Positions 1 through 9,134 of a DNA stretch of 21,123 bases are shown here, piece by piece. Source of the stretch: Zoopage sp. CT-All. Taxonomy: Eukaryota; Zoopagomycota; Zoopagomycetes; Zoopagales; Zoopagaceae. The translations under genes were made by a program, and so were the position numbers. Each line of letters opens with the position of its first letter. Within the stretch, counting starts at the first letter, position 1. The notes under the pieces were generated by a model. That model was given only the letters and a program-made list of their open reading frames with translations, searched no databases and was not told where the DNA came from. Where the stretch lies: positions 1-21,123 of the forward strand of contig QZWS01000156.1 in NCBI GenBank assembly GCA_004114245.1, written 5' to 3'.

Positions 1-2
1 CT

Positions 3-2104
3 CACAGCACAACCGAGTATTTCTCTGTCGCCCGAAATGAGATTCCACGTACGCCATATCCCTTCCTGAAGCAAGGCGCCTTGAAGACCGTCGCCACGCA
101 TGATTCCAGCACCCCAACTGCCCCGTCCGCTGCTGCAGCATGTCGCGGCGTATCTGTTCGCCCATTCACTTCAGCAAAGGAGCTTGCACTCCTTATTATG
201 ACTTCTGAGGGTGACAGCCTGCCAGATCCTGACGCAAAGCATGGTGCCATTAAATCTCAGCTGGCCTCGCCACGACCGCTCCGCAATCCCGATATGTCCT
301 ATCCGTCGTTCATATCCCCGTTGCGCTCTACTTTTTCTCCAGTCTGCGCTACAACTCGTGCTCCAAAGCACGGTGAAAGCGTTCGTCATTCATCGCCTCA
401 CAGGGTGCCTTCAAGATTTGGTTCCTCTCGTCGCCACAGTTGGTCTCCGCAGTGTACTAATCCAGTCAAGACCACTACAGTTGAATCGGGAGGCGCTGCG
501 ATCTCTAGCGACAGCCAGCAGCTGCATGTCGACATTTCTGCTGACAAGTCCACGGGGTTGAAGCGCAGCAATGCTTTCTACATCAGCTCACTGCCAGTGG
601 CTCTGTCCACTGTTCCCACCACTGAAGTTGCCCATGGTCCGTCCGATGAGGCCATGTTTCAAGCCGAGAATGCCTCGTGCTCAGATCCTGTCACCGTTGT
701 CCATAATGAGGATGACAACAACTGCGCATTTGATACATCGGATCGTCTTGTGGGTACTGAGACGAAGGGTAATTCGGTCATGTCTACTAACATGGACGAA
801 TCTGCCCCTCATACTGTCCCATCGGTGACATCACCCATGACTCTCCATAGTTCCACCACCTCGGCGTTTGCCAAGGTTGCGATCGCCAATGATACGGAAT
901 TGCGGTATGTTTGCACACTGCTCGATGTACTCTGTACTAGACCTGGCATATTTTCGCCCTAGTCGTGATCAGCATCGTGATGGCTCTCATCACAAGCGCT
1001 TGTCGTTTCCCGGCACTGACATGACAACAGTGCAGAGTGAAGCCACTATTCTGGCTCGTTCGAAAAGTCAGGGAAAGCCCAGCAGGAGAGGTCGTCCAGT
1101 GGAAGTTGACCGCGACATGCGTGCTGAATTTGGTGTCCACAATCCCAACCGTGCCTTGAAAAGCAAAGGTATTGCCGTTGTCTGCGCAATGGCTACTAGC
1201 GTGCTACATTTCACGTCTAGTTTCTGAGGAGTTTGATATTGTCCGTGTCAGGTCGCCAAATATTCCTCGCATACCATTGCTTTCCTGCGCTCGCTTGGAT
1301 TTGGTTGACCACGCTGAGGATTCAGGCATCAACGAGTGCAGCTCGCATTTCAATCGCTGCTTTTTACTAAGCGCTCCGGCCAAATCAAAGTTTGCTGCTC
1401 TCCAAGAGCAGCCAGAATTGGAAGAAATCCGTATTATTGATGGGCCCATGGGATCTAAAGGCACTGCTGACAACGATGCTTTCTCATCGGCTATCACTGC
1501 ATTCGATTCCCAGGCCGATTCTGCTACTCAAAGTATCTGGAAGACAGCTACTGCTCGCTTCTCAACAGCTGGCAAGGTGAAAGATACTCGCCTTGTTATA
1601 AATCCAGCGCAAGAGGTATCTGGTCTTAGCGTCCCCTTGCTTGATAACCAGGCCACATTTGATTCATTGCAGTCTGTAGTTTCTACGATTGGCTACCCTG
1701 CTGCAGTTATCGATGCTGGTTGGATGGAAGTGCACAATGGCATCTCGGAATTTGAGGCGGAATCTCTCGGCGCTCTCAAACACAAAGAGTATGCTCGTGT
1801 CCGCCGCTGTGTTCTGGACGGATTAAGCAAGAGAGAGGACAATGGCGAATCGCTGAATGCGCTTCTGGAGGAGCTTCGGGCCAAGGCATTTGGCACCCAA
1901 TCCAACAACGCGACGGATCCAGAAGCCCCTGGACGCCATCGAGACACTACTGCAACAACGCATCAGCAACAGCCCCCTGCTCTCCCGAACAAGTTGAAGC
2001 GGGCCATCTTTGGGACGCTCTCAGCCCCGGTCACGTTATGGAAATGGCTGGTAGACCTTCTTAGCCGTGCCAGAAGCCGTAGTGACGCATTGGAGTGTGA
2101 CTAA
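3..2104 (+). CDS. Unrecognised protein, 5'-truncated, three exons
   Basis: The reading frame is open from the window edge, so the gene probably starts upstream; the first in-frame ATG inside is at 198. Model: exons 3-904, 963-1168 and 1221-2104 (TAA), with introns of 58 nt (GTATGT...TAG) and 52 nt (GTATTG...TAG). Both junctions keep phase and give at least 663 residues. The first 300 visible residues are rich in Ser, Thr and Pro and look disordered. Exon 2 has a basic stretch with an AT-hook-like SRRGRP core near visible residue 342. The third exon is more folded in character, with a charged helical part (ALKHKEYARVRRCVLDGL) and a C-terminal segment KRAIFGTLSAPVTLWKWL before a basic tail. I do not recognise a family. 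The AT-hook-like core hints at a nuclear protein, but that is weak. Existence of the gene is fairly sure; function unknown. Confidence 0.72.
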
Positions 2105-2518
2105 CCTCCAGCGTGTTTGCAGGTTGCAAATGACTCGTTACCAGACCACTGAATAGTGCAAATAAATTGCGTATCATTGCTATTAGTTCTGCTGTGGCCC
2201 CGACTTGCATTTACACCGGGATCAGCACATGGTCGTTTGTGTAATGTCATCACGAGCGTGCACCAGAGGTGGGTCGAAATATGGCACAGTAACTGGTGAC
2301 TTTTACGCCAGTCATTTGATAATTTTTGTTCCCATGCTGTTGGGCTTGAAACTCACAGGGTTCATATCAAGCGCCATAAGAGAAATGTGTATTATATTTG
2401 ACAGCAGCGAGGCATGTCTCAACATCCTTCTCAATGCAAAATTCTTTCATAAGATAACTTGGCATCTTCATTCTCCGAATGAGGTGGCACTGCCAGGCTG
2501 CTAATGGACCTTCTGTAT
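2105..2518. other. Convergent 3' intergenic region
   Basis: This 414-bp AT-richer stretch lies between two genes that converge. It holds the AATAAA at 2161 and presumably the 3' UTRs of both. An open frame of about 99 codons from 2205 has no coding character that I can see. I see no RNA gene or repeat here. Confidence 0.6.
2161..2166 (+). terminator. Poly(A) signal AATAAA
   Basis: An exact AATAAA lies 57 bp after the stop codon of the gene ending at 2104 and on the same strand, a normal distance for a cleavage and polyadenylation signal. Confidence 0.5.
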
Positions 2519-3274
2519 TTAATTTCCCTTATTGGGCTCCTCGTCACGAATAGCGTATTTCATGTGACGAACTTGGCGACATTGATTTCTTCGATGGCAA
2601 TCATTTATCACGTTCTTAGCCTCACCGCGCTCTGTGTCGGTGAGAGCCTCTTCTTTCTTGCTTCTTTCTAATTTTTCTATCAATTTATGATGGCGATGCT
2701 TTTTGGCCGCTTCTTGCATTTGGCGCACTCTGTCAGTCGTGACTGGTTGGGTATCTTGACGGGGCTGTGTGAGAGGATCGGTGTGAGTTTCAAGTGCCTC
2801 GTTTTTCACGCCTGGTTGAGCATCTTGGACGGGTTGTTCATGAGGACCAATCGGTGTACGTTGAAGAGCCTCCCGCTCACGTATGTAATTTTCAAGATCG
2901 GGGGTCGGTCGAACCTTGGCGAGTACTTTTGCTGTGCGCCTAGCCTTATCAATGTCCTCATTGGTAAGATGCTTGCCAGCATTTCCTTGACTCTTACGGG
3001 CTTTCAGCTCCTCAAAAAAGTGATCGTAGGCCTTATCCCGCACAAGGCGCTCGTCTGTCATGACTGCTTCGGCATCTTGGCCGGGTTGTGCACGACGATC
3101 CACGTACATTTCAAGCCCCTGTTTTTTCATACGATTTAACCTCTTTCGGTCGAGAGTATGTGAAGGTTTGGTTGGCACAGCAGCCGATTCGTCAAGGCCA
3201 CTGGCATTGACTGAGGCGGATATGCAAATGGCAGCGAGGGCGACAAGCATGATATGTGAACGGCAAAAGAGCAT
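2519..3274 (-). CDS. Secreted helical repeat protein (family shared with 9135-9623)
   Basis: Single exon, 251 residues, ATG at 3274 and TAA at 2519-2521. Residues 1-25 form a clear signal peptide (MLFCRSHIMLVALAAICISA then SVNAS) with a likely cut after VNA. The mature part is hydrophilic, helical and very charged, with no membrane segment. It contains an internal duplication: residues about 52-115 and 158-222 share the order 'E..(A/T)QP.QD...V.TD(E/R)...K...H..(I/F)E.L...LT..(D/E)...A(R/K)'. A shorter third copy of the QPxQDAQP part lies at 147-160. Only Cys4, Cys15, Cys226 and Cys232 occur, the first two in the signal peptide. It aligns with the protein at 9135-9623 through the signal peptide, the LTxEDxxxARxxxxxLAKxR stretch and the C-terminal LT.(T/E)E region. 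Function unknown; secretion is inferred from the signal peptide. A secreted effector-like role is possible but unproven. Confidence 0.8.
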   Translation of the reverse strand: MLFCRSHIMLVALAAICISASVNASGLDESAAVPTKPSHTLDRKRLNRMKKQGLEMYVDRRAQPGQDAEAVMTDERLVRDKAYDHFFEELKARKSQGNAGKHLTNEDIDKARRTAKVLAKVRPTPDLENYIREREALQRTPIGPHEQPVQDAQPGVKNEALETHTDPLTQPRQDTQPVTTDRVRQMQEAAKKHRHHKLIEKLERSKKEEALTDTERGEAKNVINDCHRRNQCRQVRHMKYAIRDEEPNKGN

Positions 3275-3593
3275 GATTTCTTATGATTTGTTTCTATGGC
3301 GGTATGGGGCGGTGTGGAGTGGTGCGGATGCTGTTGGACAGCGACGTGAAGCGCGATGTACAGGCCGTAAACAAAAAAACAGTCTTGACTGTGCTGTACA
3401 TGTGCTACTCGATTTGAACAAAGTCTGCGAATGCATAGTGCTGGAGTGATACTATTTTAAAATACGCACTAGCCTATCAAGTAGACATGCTAGAGGATGC
3501 TACCAGCAGTGCCTTGGACACAACCCCTCGTATTCAGAAGGAGGCAAGTAGCTGCCTCTCTGGATATTGCAGATTCTATGTTCCTGCTTCATG
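3275..3593. other. Intergenic region upstream of the secreted protein gene
   Basis: These 319 bp separate two minus-strand genes. They hold the promoter of the gene at 2519-3274 and the 3' end of the FAP7 gene. Just upstream of the ATG, read on the minus strand, is a C/A-rich tract (CCACTCCACACCGCCCCATA), similar in base make-up to the tract before the related gene at 9135. I see no further gene. Confidence 0.5.
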
Positions 3594-4142
3594 TTAGTTG
3601 CTCAACTGTATTTGCCGCTGCTCGATCCACTGCTTTATCCTGTTCAAGTTATCCTCAACGTCGCCGACAGAGTCACTGCGCAATTCCACAACGCACTCCT
3701 GCGGCCAGCTCTCTCGGGCCTCGTCCAGCACCACCTCCATAATTTCGCACTCGACGTTCTCTGTGATCTTCGTACTGTTGTACCCTCGCTCTGCTAGTCG
3801 GTCGTAGAGGATGGTGTTGTCGCAGCGAAGGCAGATGACAAGATCGAACCACCGCTCGGGGAAGAAATCGCATCCGTGGTGATCCACGACAAGCCCGCCA
3901 GCCGCCGACTGGCCCACCACCGGCTCCAGCTCATCACATAGCTTGTCTTCATTGAGCACGAATGAATCAAACTCGTCATCCCAACCGTCGTGCAGCTCTT
4001 TATCCTTGACGAGCGCACTGACGTTGATATGCACCATTCCTGACACAGAGGCGGCAATGAGCTCCGCAAGCGTTGTTTTTCCAGTCCCGGGGGTCCCAGT
4101 GACGAGGATATTTGGCAGTCGACGCTGGCTTGGCACGGGCAT
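3594..4142 (-). CDS. FAP7: Adenylate kinase isoenzyme 6 / FAP7 (ribosome maturation ATPase)
   Basis: Single exon, 182 residues, close to the family's usual 170-200. The P-loop GTPGTGKT is at residues 16-23, preceded by the family's typical PNILVTG. Further family features follow: VVDHHGCDFFPERWFDLVICL, and the lid segment RLAERGYNSTKITENVECEI with the E-I-M-x-V and DEARES helix after it. AK6/FAP7 proteins are NMP kinases and ATPases that bind uS11 (Rps14) and are needed for the last step of 18S rRNA maturation, acting in nucleus and cytoplasm; this is known for the family. The gene is divergent from Arb1 with 101 bp between start codons. It looks intact with no missing catalytic residue. Confidence 0.96.
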   Translation of the reverse strand: MPVPSQRRLPNILVTGTPGTGKTTLAELIAASVSGMVHINVSALVKDKELHDGWDDEFDSFVLNEDKLCDELEPVVGQSAAGGLVVDHHGCDFFPERWFDLVICLRCDNTILYDRLAERGYNSTKITENVECEIMEVVLDEARESWPQECVVELRSDSVGDVEDNLNRIKQWIEQRQIQLSN

Positions 4143-4243
4143 GCGGAGGCCAGCGGTGGTCAGTGGTGGTCAACGGTGGTTTGTTTTTGCGGCTGCCCTG
4201 CAAGCACGTGCTGCATTCTCACCAACGACTGCATTGTTGACCA
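4143..4243. promoter_or_regulatory. Bidirectional promoter, FAP7 / Arb1
   Basis: Only 101 bp separate the two divergent ATGs at 4142 (minus) and 4244 (plus), so this segment must hold both 5' UTRs and core promoters. I see no TATA box. The start of the segment has short direct repeats of GTGGTCA/GGTGGT, which could be a regulatory site or chance. Confidence 0.5.
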
Positions 4244-5469
4244 ATGCCGTCAAAAGACGGCCACTCGACAGATAGCAACTCGACAGAGTATTTTTAAAGT
4301 GTCTTGTCAGAGAATTGACGATGACGCAGGCCCTTCGAGGTGCCAGAGGCGGAACGCGTCTTTGTCGAAGCAGCCGTTGTCGACGAGCCCCCCGTTGGCG
4401 CTGATTTTCGCGAGCTTCCGCCCTACGATCCGTTGGTCGCCTCAAATTCACGTCCATTTTAAACCCCGTGTCTAGTTCGATTCCATTTGCACAGAGAATC
4501 ACTCGCGCGATTCATCGGTACCGCTCCAAACGCAGCCTGACCGGGCTGCGATTCGACATCTTCCGCGCCTACCTCAACCACGGCAACATCGTCGTCCAGC
4601 CGAAACCATTCATCAAGAAGCCCAAGCCCGGGGATTACGATATTGAGGATGCTCTGCCGGCAAAGGAAGGCGAAGGCCTGGGCATGATAAAGCATCTCAA
4701 CAGCCCAGCGTGGAATCTTACGGTTGAGTTTGAGACAAATGCGAGACTATTCCTCGGTGCATTCTGGGTGCAGCGCTCGGAATTCATCAGCGAGGAGGCG
4801 TACCGGATTGGCGGGAAAGTGGTGCGAGAGTTTCTGGAATATCTCCGTCGACTGGACGTATGTCCGGAGCACGATGGCGATGTGTGTGCAGCAATCGAGG
4901 TGTGCCGCCAGGCTGAGGTGGAACTGCCTGCATGCAAGAAATTGGCGCTCGGACTTCCTGGGCTTGTGGATCGGGCATGCAAGCTTGAGTTGATTGGTGG
5001 CGATTGGCACGGGATGCTGGGCGCCGCAACGATGCATGAGACCACTACGGAAGACGGCAACACGGAGTTTGTTTTCAGCCCGCATAACAGCCCTTGGGTT
5101 AGCTTCGGAACAAGCAAGAAAGAGGTCGATGCGATTATGCACGCGGTGTGGCCCAATGTTGCCAAAAGCGAACTTCGCACAGTCGGTGAACGTCGCTGGG
5201 TGGATATTGTGATTGACGGGCACGAAGACGGCATGGTTTGTGCGCGCATTGTTGAAGAGCAAGAGGGCGGTGGCGATGTTACTCGGTACCGCGAGGATGA
5301 AGCTGAAGTGATCCGATTCCGCGTCGCCAACGACCTCGTCAGTGCTGCGCTCCCAACCATTCGTATCACAGGCGAGCTCCAGCAGGCATTTGATGGCTCG
5401 TACTTTTGGAACCACGTAATGCGTGTGCATCCGTCGTACTATCGCGCAGAGGAAGCTGTGCAAGATTAG
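4244..5469 (+). CDS. arb1: Arb1-like Argonaute siRNA chaperone (ARC) complex subunit
   Basis: Model: exons 4244-4287, 4330-4431 and 4476-5469, with introns of 42 nt (GTATTT...GCAG) and 44 nt (GTTGGT...CTAG), giving 379 residues. An alternative second intron, 4436-4494, also keeps frame but drops the PFAQRI residues, which fit the family better. The N-terminus (MPSKDGHSTDSNST, then an acidic stretch) is disordered. The Arb1 core follows: PFAQRITRAIHRYRSKRS, IFRAYLNHGNI, then GGKVVREFLEYLRRLDVCPE, ELPACKKLALGLPGLVDRAC and a conserved C-terminal half. In fission yeast, Arb1 with Arb2 and Argonaute forms the ARC complex, which holds duplex siRNA and blocks passenger-strand release in heterochromatic RNAi. 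The same role here is inferred from homology. No truncation is seen. Confidence 0.88.
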
Positions 5470-5597
5470 CATGGCGCGCAGACTTGTTGCGCTGCCGCAT
5501 CTGCTTGCTGCTTTCTATGAAGCTCTTTGCACCATCTTGGGCTGTGATTCTCAACGCTGGCAGATGCGGCAGTTATTGGTAAACACTAATATTCTCT

Positions 5598-6239
5598 CTA
5601 GCACACCAGTAGCATAGCAAAGACCGCCATGGCCGCGGCTGGCACCCTGCTCCACCCAGCACCCAAAGCACTCGCCCCTACAGAAGCGTTACCCGTATCG
5701 GCGCCACCCACATCACCGTTACCAGAGGCTGTGCGGGTGCTGGCCGCAGCCGCTCCAACCCAGTCAATGTCGAGCGTCACGGTCATGGCCGGATCACGAT
5801 CCGACTTGAAGACAACGCACAGCGGCTGCGAGGCGAACTGGAACCCATCCGGCATGCGAGCATTGCAGGCCTGAAACAGCGTGGTGTTGGTTGCGGTGTT
5901 GTTTGGGTTCCAGCAGCTCATTGGCGGAAACGGGACGGCGTTGGTGTTGTTGGGATCATTGAGGGCGGCAAAGTCGGTGAGCGTGGCCAGGTAGTCGCGG
6001 CCAACAGGCGACGTGGTGAAGACACCGTAGGCACCGGGCGCAGTGATAGTGGAGTTGAAGCTGAGCGCGGTAACGTTGAAGGGCGAGCATTGGCTGACGA
6101 TGGCCTGCGGCTGAAGGGTCAGTGAAACGCGTTCTGCCCCTGTTGCCTAGTGCAATGACGTGGTTGGCAAGCAGATGAGGCCAATGGAGCATACAGCCGT
6201 GGCCAGCGCGATGGCGATGATGGCGATTAGTGCGCGCAT
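5598..6239 (-). CDS. Secreted four-cysteine protein with GPI-like tail, paralog 1
   Basis: Two exons on the minus strand: 6195-6239 (MRALIAIIAIALATA) and 5598-6146, separated by a 48-nt intron (GTATGC...CTAG) in phase 0; 197 residues. Without the intron the signal peptide runs into an in-frame stop, so splicing is needed. The mature domain has four cysteines in the contexts SQCSPFNVTALSF, MSCWNPNN, FQACNAR and PLCVVF, then VTLDIDWV. A Ser/Gly/Ala/Thr-rich linker and a hydrophobic C-terminal tail (VPAAAMAVFAMLLVC) follow, as in GPI-anchored fungal wall proteins. The two paralogs at 6936-7550 and 9869-10408 share the same cysteine order and the NVTALSF / V(T)(L/V)D(I/V)(D/T)WV motifs. Several N-x-S/T sites suggest N-glycosylation. 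Function unknown. It is head-to-head with paralog 2. Confidence 0.8.
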
Positions 6240-6935
6240 TCTCAATCAGAGTAGGGGAGCGAAAGCCAAGCAGCGGGGAGGAGGTCGCCGAGTTGGTGAT
6301 GCTCGGAAAGCTGCGGCAGTTTGACGCAGCAAGGAGGCAGGCAGATCAATTCTCGTTGCTGCGTCAACCGTCTGTTCACGGAGTTCTGCTCGCTCGCCCC
6401 AAAACCTGGTAGCCCATTGACGGAGTATTACATTCTCCCGCCTTTATACTCGTGTGTCCCAGTTGGTAGGACAATTTAGTGTGTCTAGTATTCTTGAGTC
6501 TAATATGCACAACTGCTATGCAGTACACGTTTGTTTGAATTAGCATTCTGTTGTCCCGGAATGGACGACAACCAAAGGCGAAGCTGAGGGAAATCAGCAG
6601 TGAGGACTATCCGATCCTTGGCAAACAGTCTGTGGTGATGTGGTTCCCGCCAACCCAACCCCCTTAATTCTTTGCAAGGATGGAAACCCTGTGACCAATC
6701 GGGACTGGGTAGTGCAGTACAAATATCAACTTTATTCAATATCCGAAAATATAGGCGAACGGTCTTGACGACTAAACCACACTGAGAGCCCCGAGTATTG
6801 CCCTCTGAACTCGGGCACAACAACACTTGCCTCATCCGCCGCAGAACTCCACCGCTCCCGGTTTCTGCTGAGCCATAATCGCATCCTCAATATCACAAGA
6901 CTCCATCTCTGCATAACGTCCACTGAATCCTCCGC
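6240..6935. promoter_or_regulatory. Long divergent intergenic region between two paralogs
   Basis: This 696-bp gap lies between the divergent start codons of paralogs 1 and 2 and must hold both promoters. It is long for this window, where most divergent pairs are 70-420 bp apart. AT-rich spots such as TTTATACTC near 6442 and AAATATAGG near 6746 could be TATA-like elements for the two directions. Open frames inside it (for example 6500-6835) show no coding character or homology that I recognise. No tRNA or repeat found. Confidence 0.45.
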
Positions 6936-7550
6936 ATGCGGTTCTCATCCGCTCTGGTCTGCACCGCCATCCTCCACTTGGCGATGGGCGGCGCCAGCGC
7001 TCAATCCGTCGCGCCGTCCGTCGCACCCCGCCCCGAGAACATCAAGACAACCATACCCGTTCCAGCGGGCATCAATGGCGCGGGGTTTTGCTCCAACGGG
7101 TCCGTGATCTCCGTCTCCTACAACGTCACCGTGCCGCCACCCGGCCTGCAGGCGGTGCTGCTGACCTCGCTTGTAGCCTACAACGCCCTCAAGAACGCCA
7201 ATCTCTCGGACTTTGCCGCCACGACTCTGCCGCCTCCGCTGCTGGATCTGAGCTGCTATAGCAGCCCAAATGTGACCCAGTGCAACCATGCGCTGCCCGC
7301 GGCGAAGCAGCTCAAGAGCCAGGTGATGTGCTTGCTGCTGAAGAATGGGCGCGAGCAGCCGGTGAATGCCACGGTGGATATCACTTGGGTGTATGGCAAC
7401 AATACGAATCCCCCGGTGGTGTCGAACGTGACAGTGTCTGGCGCGCGGCCGGGAATAAGGGGCGTGGCCGGGATGGAGGGGGCTGTGGCAGTGGCAGTGG
7501 CCTTGTTCGCCCCGCTCCTGTTCGCCTCGCTCCTATCCGTCGATATTTAG
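6936..7550 (+). CDS. Secreted four-cysteine protein with GPI-like tail, paralog 2
   Basis: Single exon, 204 residues, ATG at 6936. The signal peptide is MRFSSALVCTAILHLAMGGA, cut probably after ASA. The mature domain carries four cysteines: GFCSNGSVISVSYNVT, LDLSCYSS, TQCNHALPAAKQLKS and VMCLLL, then NATVDITWVYG. A short linker leads to a hydrophobic tail (VAVAVALFAPLLFASLL) typical of a GPI-attachment signal. It is closest to the protein at 9869-10408, sharing PPGLQAVL/APGLQAVL, LP(P/A)PLLDLSC and K(Q/R)KLKSQ(V/K)MC(L/I)LLK-like stretches, and more distant from paralog 1. There are several N-glycosylation sites. The GC content is clearly higher than in the helical secreted protein genes nearby. 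Function unknown; cell-wall or surface location inferred. Confidence 0.85.
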   Translation: MRFSSALVCTAILHLAMGGASAQSVAPSVAPRPENIKTTIPVPAGINGAGFCSNGSVISVSYNVTVPPPGLQAVLLTSLVAYNALKNANLSDFAATTLPPPLLDLSCYSSPNVTQCNHALPAAKQLKSQVMCLLLKNGREQPVNATVDITWVYGNNTNPPVVSNVTVSGARPGIRGVAGMEGAVAVAVALFAPLLFASLLSVDI

Positions 7551-7656
7551 CCATCTAGATTGTATAGTAATCGTCGCTGAGTGCCGCCATGTGTTCTTCA
7601 TTCAATAATAATATCCAAGTGGGGCCATTAGATCCATTGAAGCAAGCGTCGCTGTG

Positions 7657-8712
7657 CTACAACACCGCAGGAGTATCTCCTATTGGCCCTGCAACGTAGA
7701 ACGACAAGGTGTCCTCCTCATCCCTCAATGCAGACTCCTCTGCCACACTTGGCAGCGCCACGCCCTTCAGCTCTTGCATGTAGTACCTCCTCAGGGCATC
7801 CTTGGCCGCCCGATGCTCGGCCATCCGGATCGACCCGCCTGCGGCCTCTGCCAGCTTATGCTCGCCCGAGTACACGCCGACTATATACACGGGTGTGTTG
7901 GATTCACGCCCGGATTCAGCAACCAGTCGCGACACCGGCGCAGGCATCTGCTTCCGCGCAAGCAGCGCCGACAAATGGCGCTTCGGGTACTGGATCGCAT
8001 ATATCGAGTTGATGTCGACGTCGCGAGAGAGGAAATGCGCGTGGATGAAGTCCCGGGTGGCAGCGAGGCCCTGCTGGTGGTAGAGGGCTCCGTTGAGTGC
8101 AAGCACGCATCTGGCAGCCACCTTGGCCTGGCCGACTTGCGACGCAGCCACCGCAGACGCATCCTCTGGCTGAGCAACAGCCGGGCGCCACCGCATCACC
8201 GTTGGCAGGCCAACCTCGTAGCTCCATCGGGCAAGCGCCCGCGACCCAACATACTGCTCCATCGCGTCCCGAATCACCTGGACCGGCGCCACCGGGTACT
8301 TTGCATGCAGGGCCTCCGTTACCAGCAGCGCATTTGCCTTGCGGCCGAGGAATTCGAGGCGCTCGTGGGTCGGCAACGAAGCGTGGAGATGCGATTTGTG
8401 GGTCAGCGCCTGAAGGAGGAGCTGCGCCGGCAGCGTAGGCGGCAGCAGGTGCAGACGTGCGGCAAACGCGTGCTCCGCGGCGCTCAAATCCGGAAGCTCT
8501 TCAGCACCGCCAGCGTCTACAGCCTCCGACAGGGTCGCCAAGCGGGCTGATGCGGAGCGAGAAGCAGGCCGTGCAGCAGCCCGCCTATGCGTCGCCAACG
8601 CGTGCAAGGAGCGAGCACCGCATTCTACGGTGGGCGCTGCGCTTCTCGAAAACGCCGCATGTGTCGCGGAGGCCCGGAGGCCGCAGGACATGGCTGTCGC
8701 AAGTCGCTGCAT
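7657..8712 (-). CDS. Mitochondrial large-subunit ribosomal protein mL44 (RNase III-like fold plus dsRBD)
   Basis: Single exon. The open frame reaches 8808 but its first in-frame ATG is at 8712, giving 351 residues. The first ~65 residues are rich in Arg, Ser and Ala and poor in acids (MQRLATAMSCGLRASATH...), as in mitochondrial targeting sequences. An RNase III-like domain follows with LLQALTHKSHLHAS and the signature HERLEFLGR; active RNase III enzymes have HERLEFLGD, so a catalytic acid is replaced. This fits mL44/MrpL3, which keeps the fold but not the cleavage activity. The C-terminal third, from PVYIVGVYSGEHKLAEAAGG to AEHRAAKDALRRYYM, is a double-stranded RNA-binding fold. Role by homology: structural protein of the mitoribosome large subunit. 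The GC content is high, about 65% in places. Confidence 0.9.
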   Translation of the reverse strand: MQRLATAMSCGLRASATHAAFSRSAAPTVECGARSLHALATHRRAAARPASRSASARLATLSEAVDAGGAEELPDLSAAEHAFAARLHLLPPTLPAQLLLQALTHKSHLHASLPTHERLEFLGRKANALLVTEALHAKYPVAPVQVIRDAMEQYVGSRALARWSYEVGLPTVMRWRPAVAQPEDASAVAASQVGQAKVAARCVLALNGALYHQQGLAATRDFIHAHFLSRDVDINSIYAIQYPKRHLSALLARKQMPAPVSRLVAESGRESNTPVYIVGVYSGEHKLAEAAGGSIRMAEHRAAKDALRRYYMQELKGVALPSVAEESALRDEEDTLSFYVAGPIGDTPAVL

Positions 8713-9134
8713 TGTTACCGAAAAACCGCCGCAGTCACGGCCTCGATCGGGAGCATCGCGGCGGCCATGCAATGCATTTGGTTGGATCGAAGCTGCTGGC
8801 CCGATCACGCTGCTATGGAAGTTCGAGGCCTGTGTAACCTAGCGCCGTCGTGCAGCAAGAATAGGCGTGCCGCACTTGCATTTGCTTGTGAGGCTAGTTT
8901 GCGCAGGCAGCAGTGGTTAAAGTATTTGAAGCAATTCAATGGGCTTCTAGTTGGGCTTGAAGCTTGATGGATAGCTGGATGCATTGCTCATGACAAAGCA
9001 TCGATTGTGGCCTCATGGCCCGGCCTGGCAGGCTCTTTTCTCCTCCCCCACCTGCTCTAAGCACATCTCGCAGCAACCACAAAGCCACCACAAAGCCACC
9101 GCACACCGTACCACTGCAACAACTCTCCAGAAAT
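8713..9134. promoter_or_regulatory. Divergent intergenic region, mL44 / secreted helical protein
   Basis: These 422 bp separate the start codons at 8712 (minus) and 9135 (plus). The last ~65 bp before 9135 are rich in CCACAAAGCCAC, present twice in tandem at about 9076-9100. A similar C/A-rich tract precedes the related gene at 2519-3274. I see no other gene. Confidence 0.45.

Noticed and set aside
4436-4494. Alternative second intron of Arb1 (59 nt, donor GTCGCC)
   Set aside because: It keeps frame but deletes the SIPFAQ residues that fit the family just before RITRAIHRYR; the 44-nt intron 4432-4475 retains them.
4635-5472. Two long minus-strand frames opposite Arb1
   Set aside because: Both are antisense to the conserved Arb1 core and show no recognisable domain.
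7654-8550. 298-codon open frame on the plus strand
   Set aside because: It is fully antisense to mL44, whose own frame has clear RNase III-like and dsRBD motifs; composition of the antisense frame is typical of a shadow.
8713-8808. Extension of mL44 to an upstream start at 8808
   Set aside because: The codon at 8808 is GTG, not ATG; the first ATG at 8712 begins a good mitochondrial targeting sequence.
8457-8837. Long plus-strand open frames opposite and upstream of mL44
   Set aside because: They are antisense shadows of a GC-rich gene and its flank, with Arg/Pro/Ser-rich composition and no family signal.
9076-9100. CCACAAAGCCAC tandem as a mobile or CRISPR-like repeat
   Set aside because: Only two short imperfect copies without spacers; it is better read as a C/A-rich promoter or 5' UTR tract.
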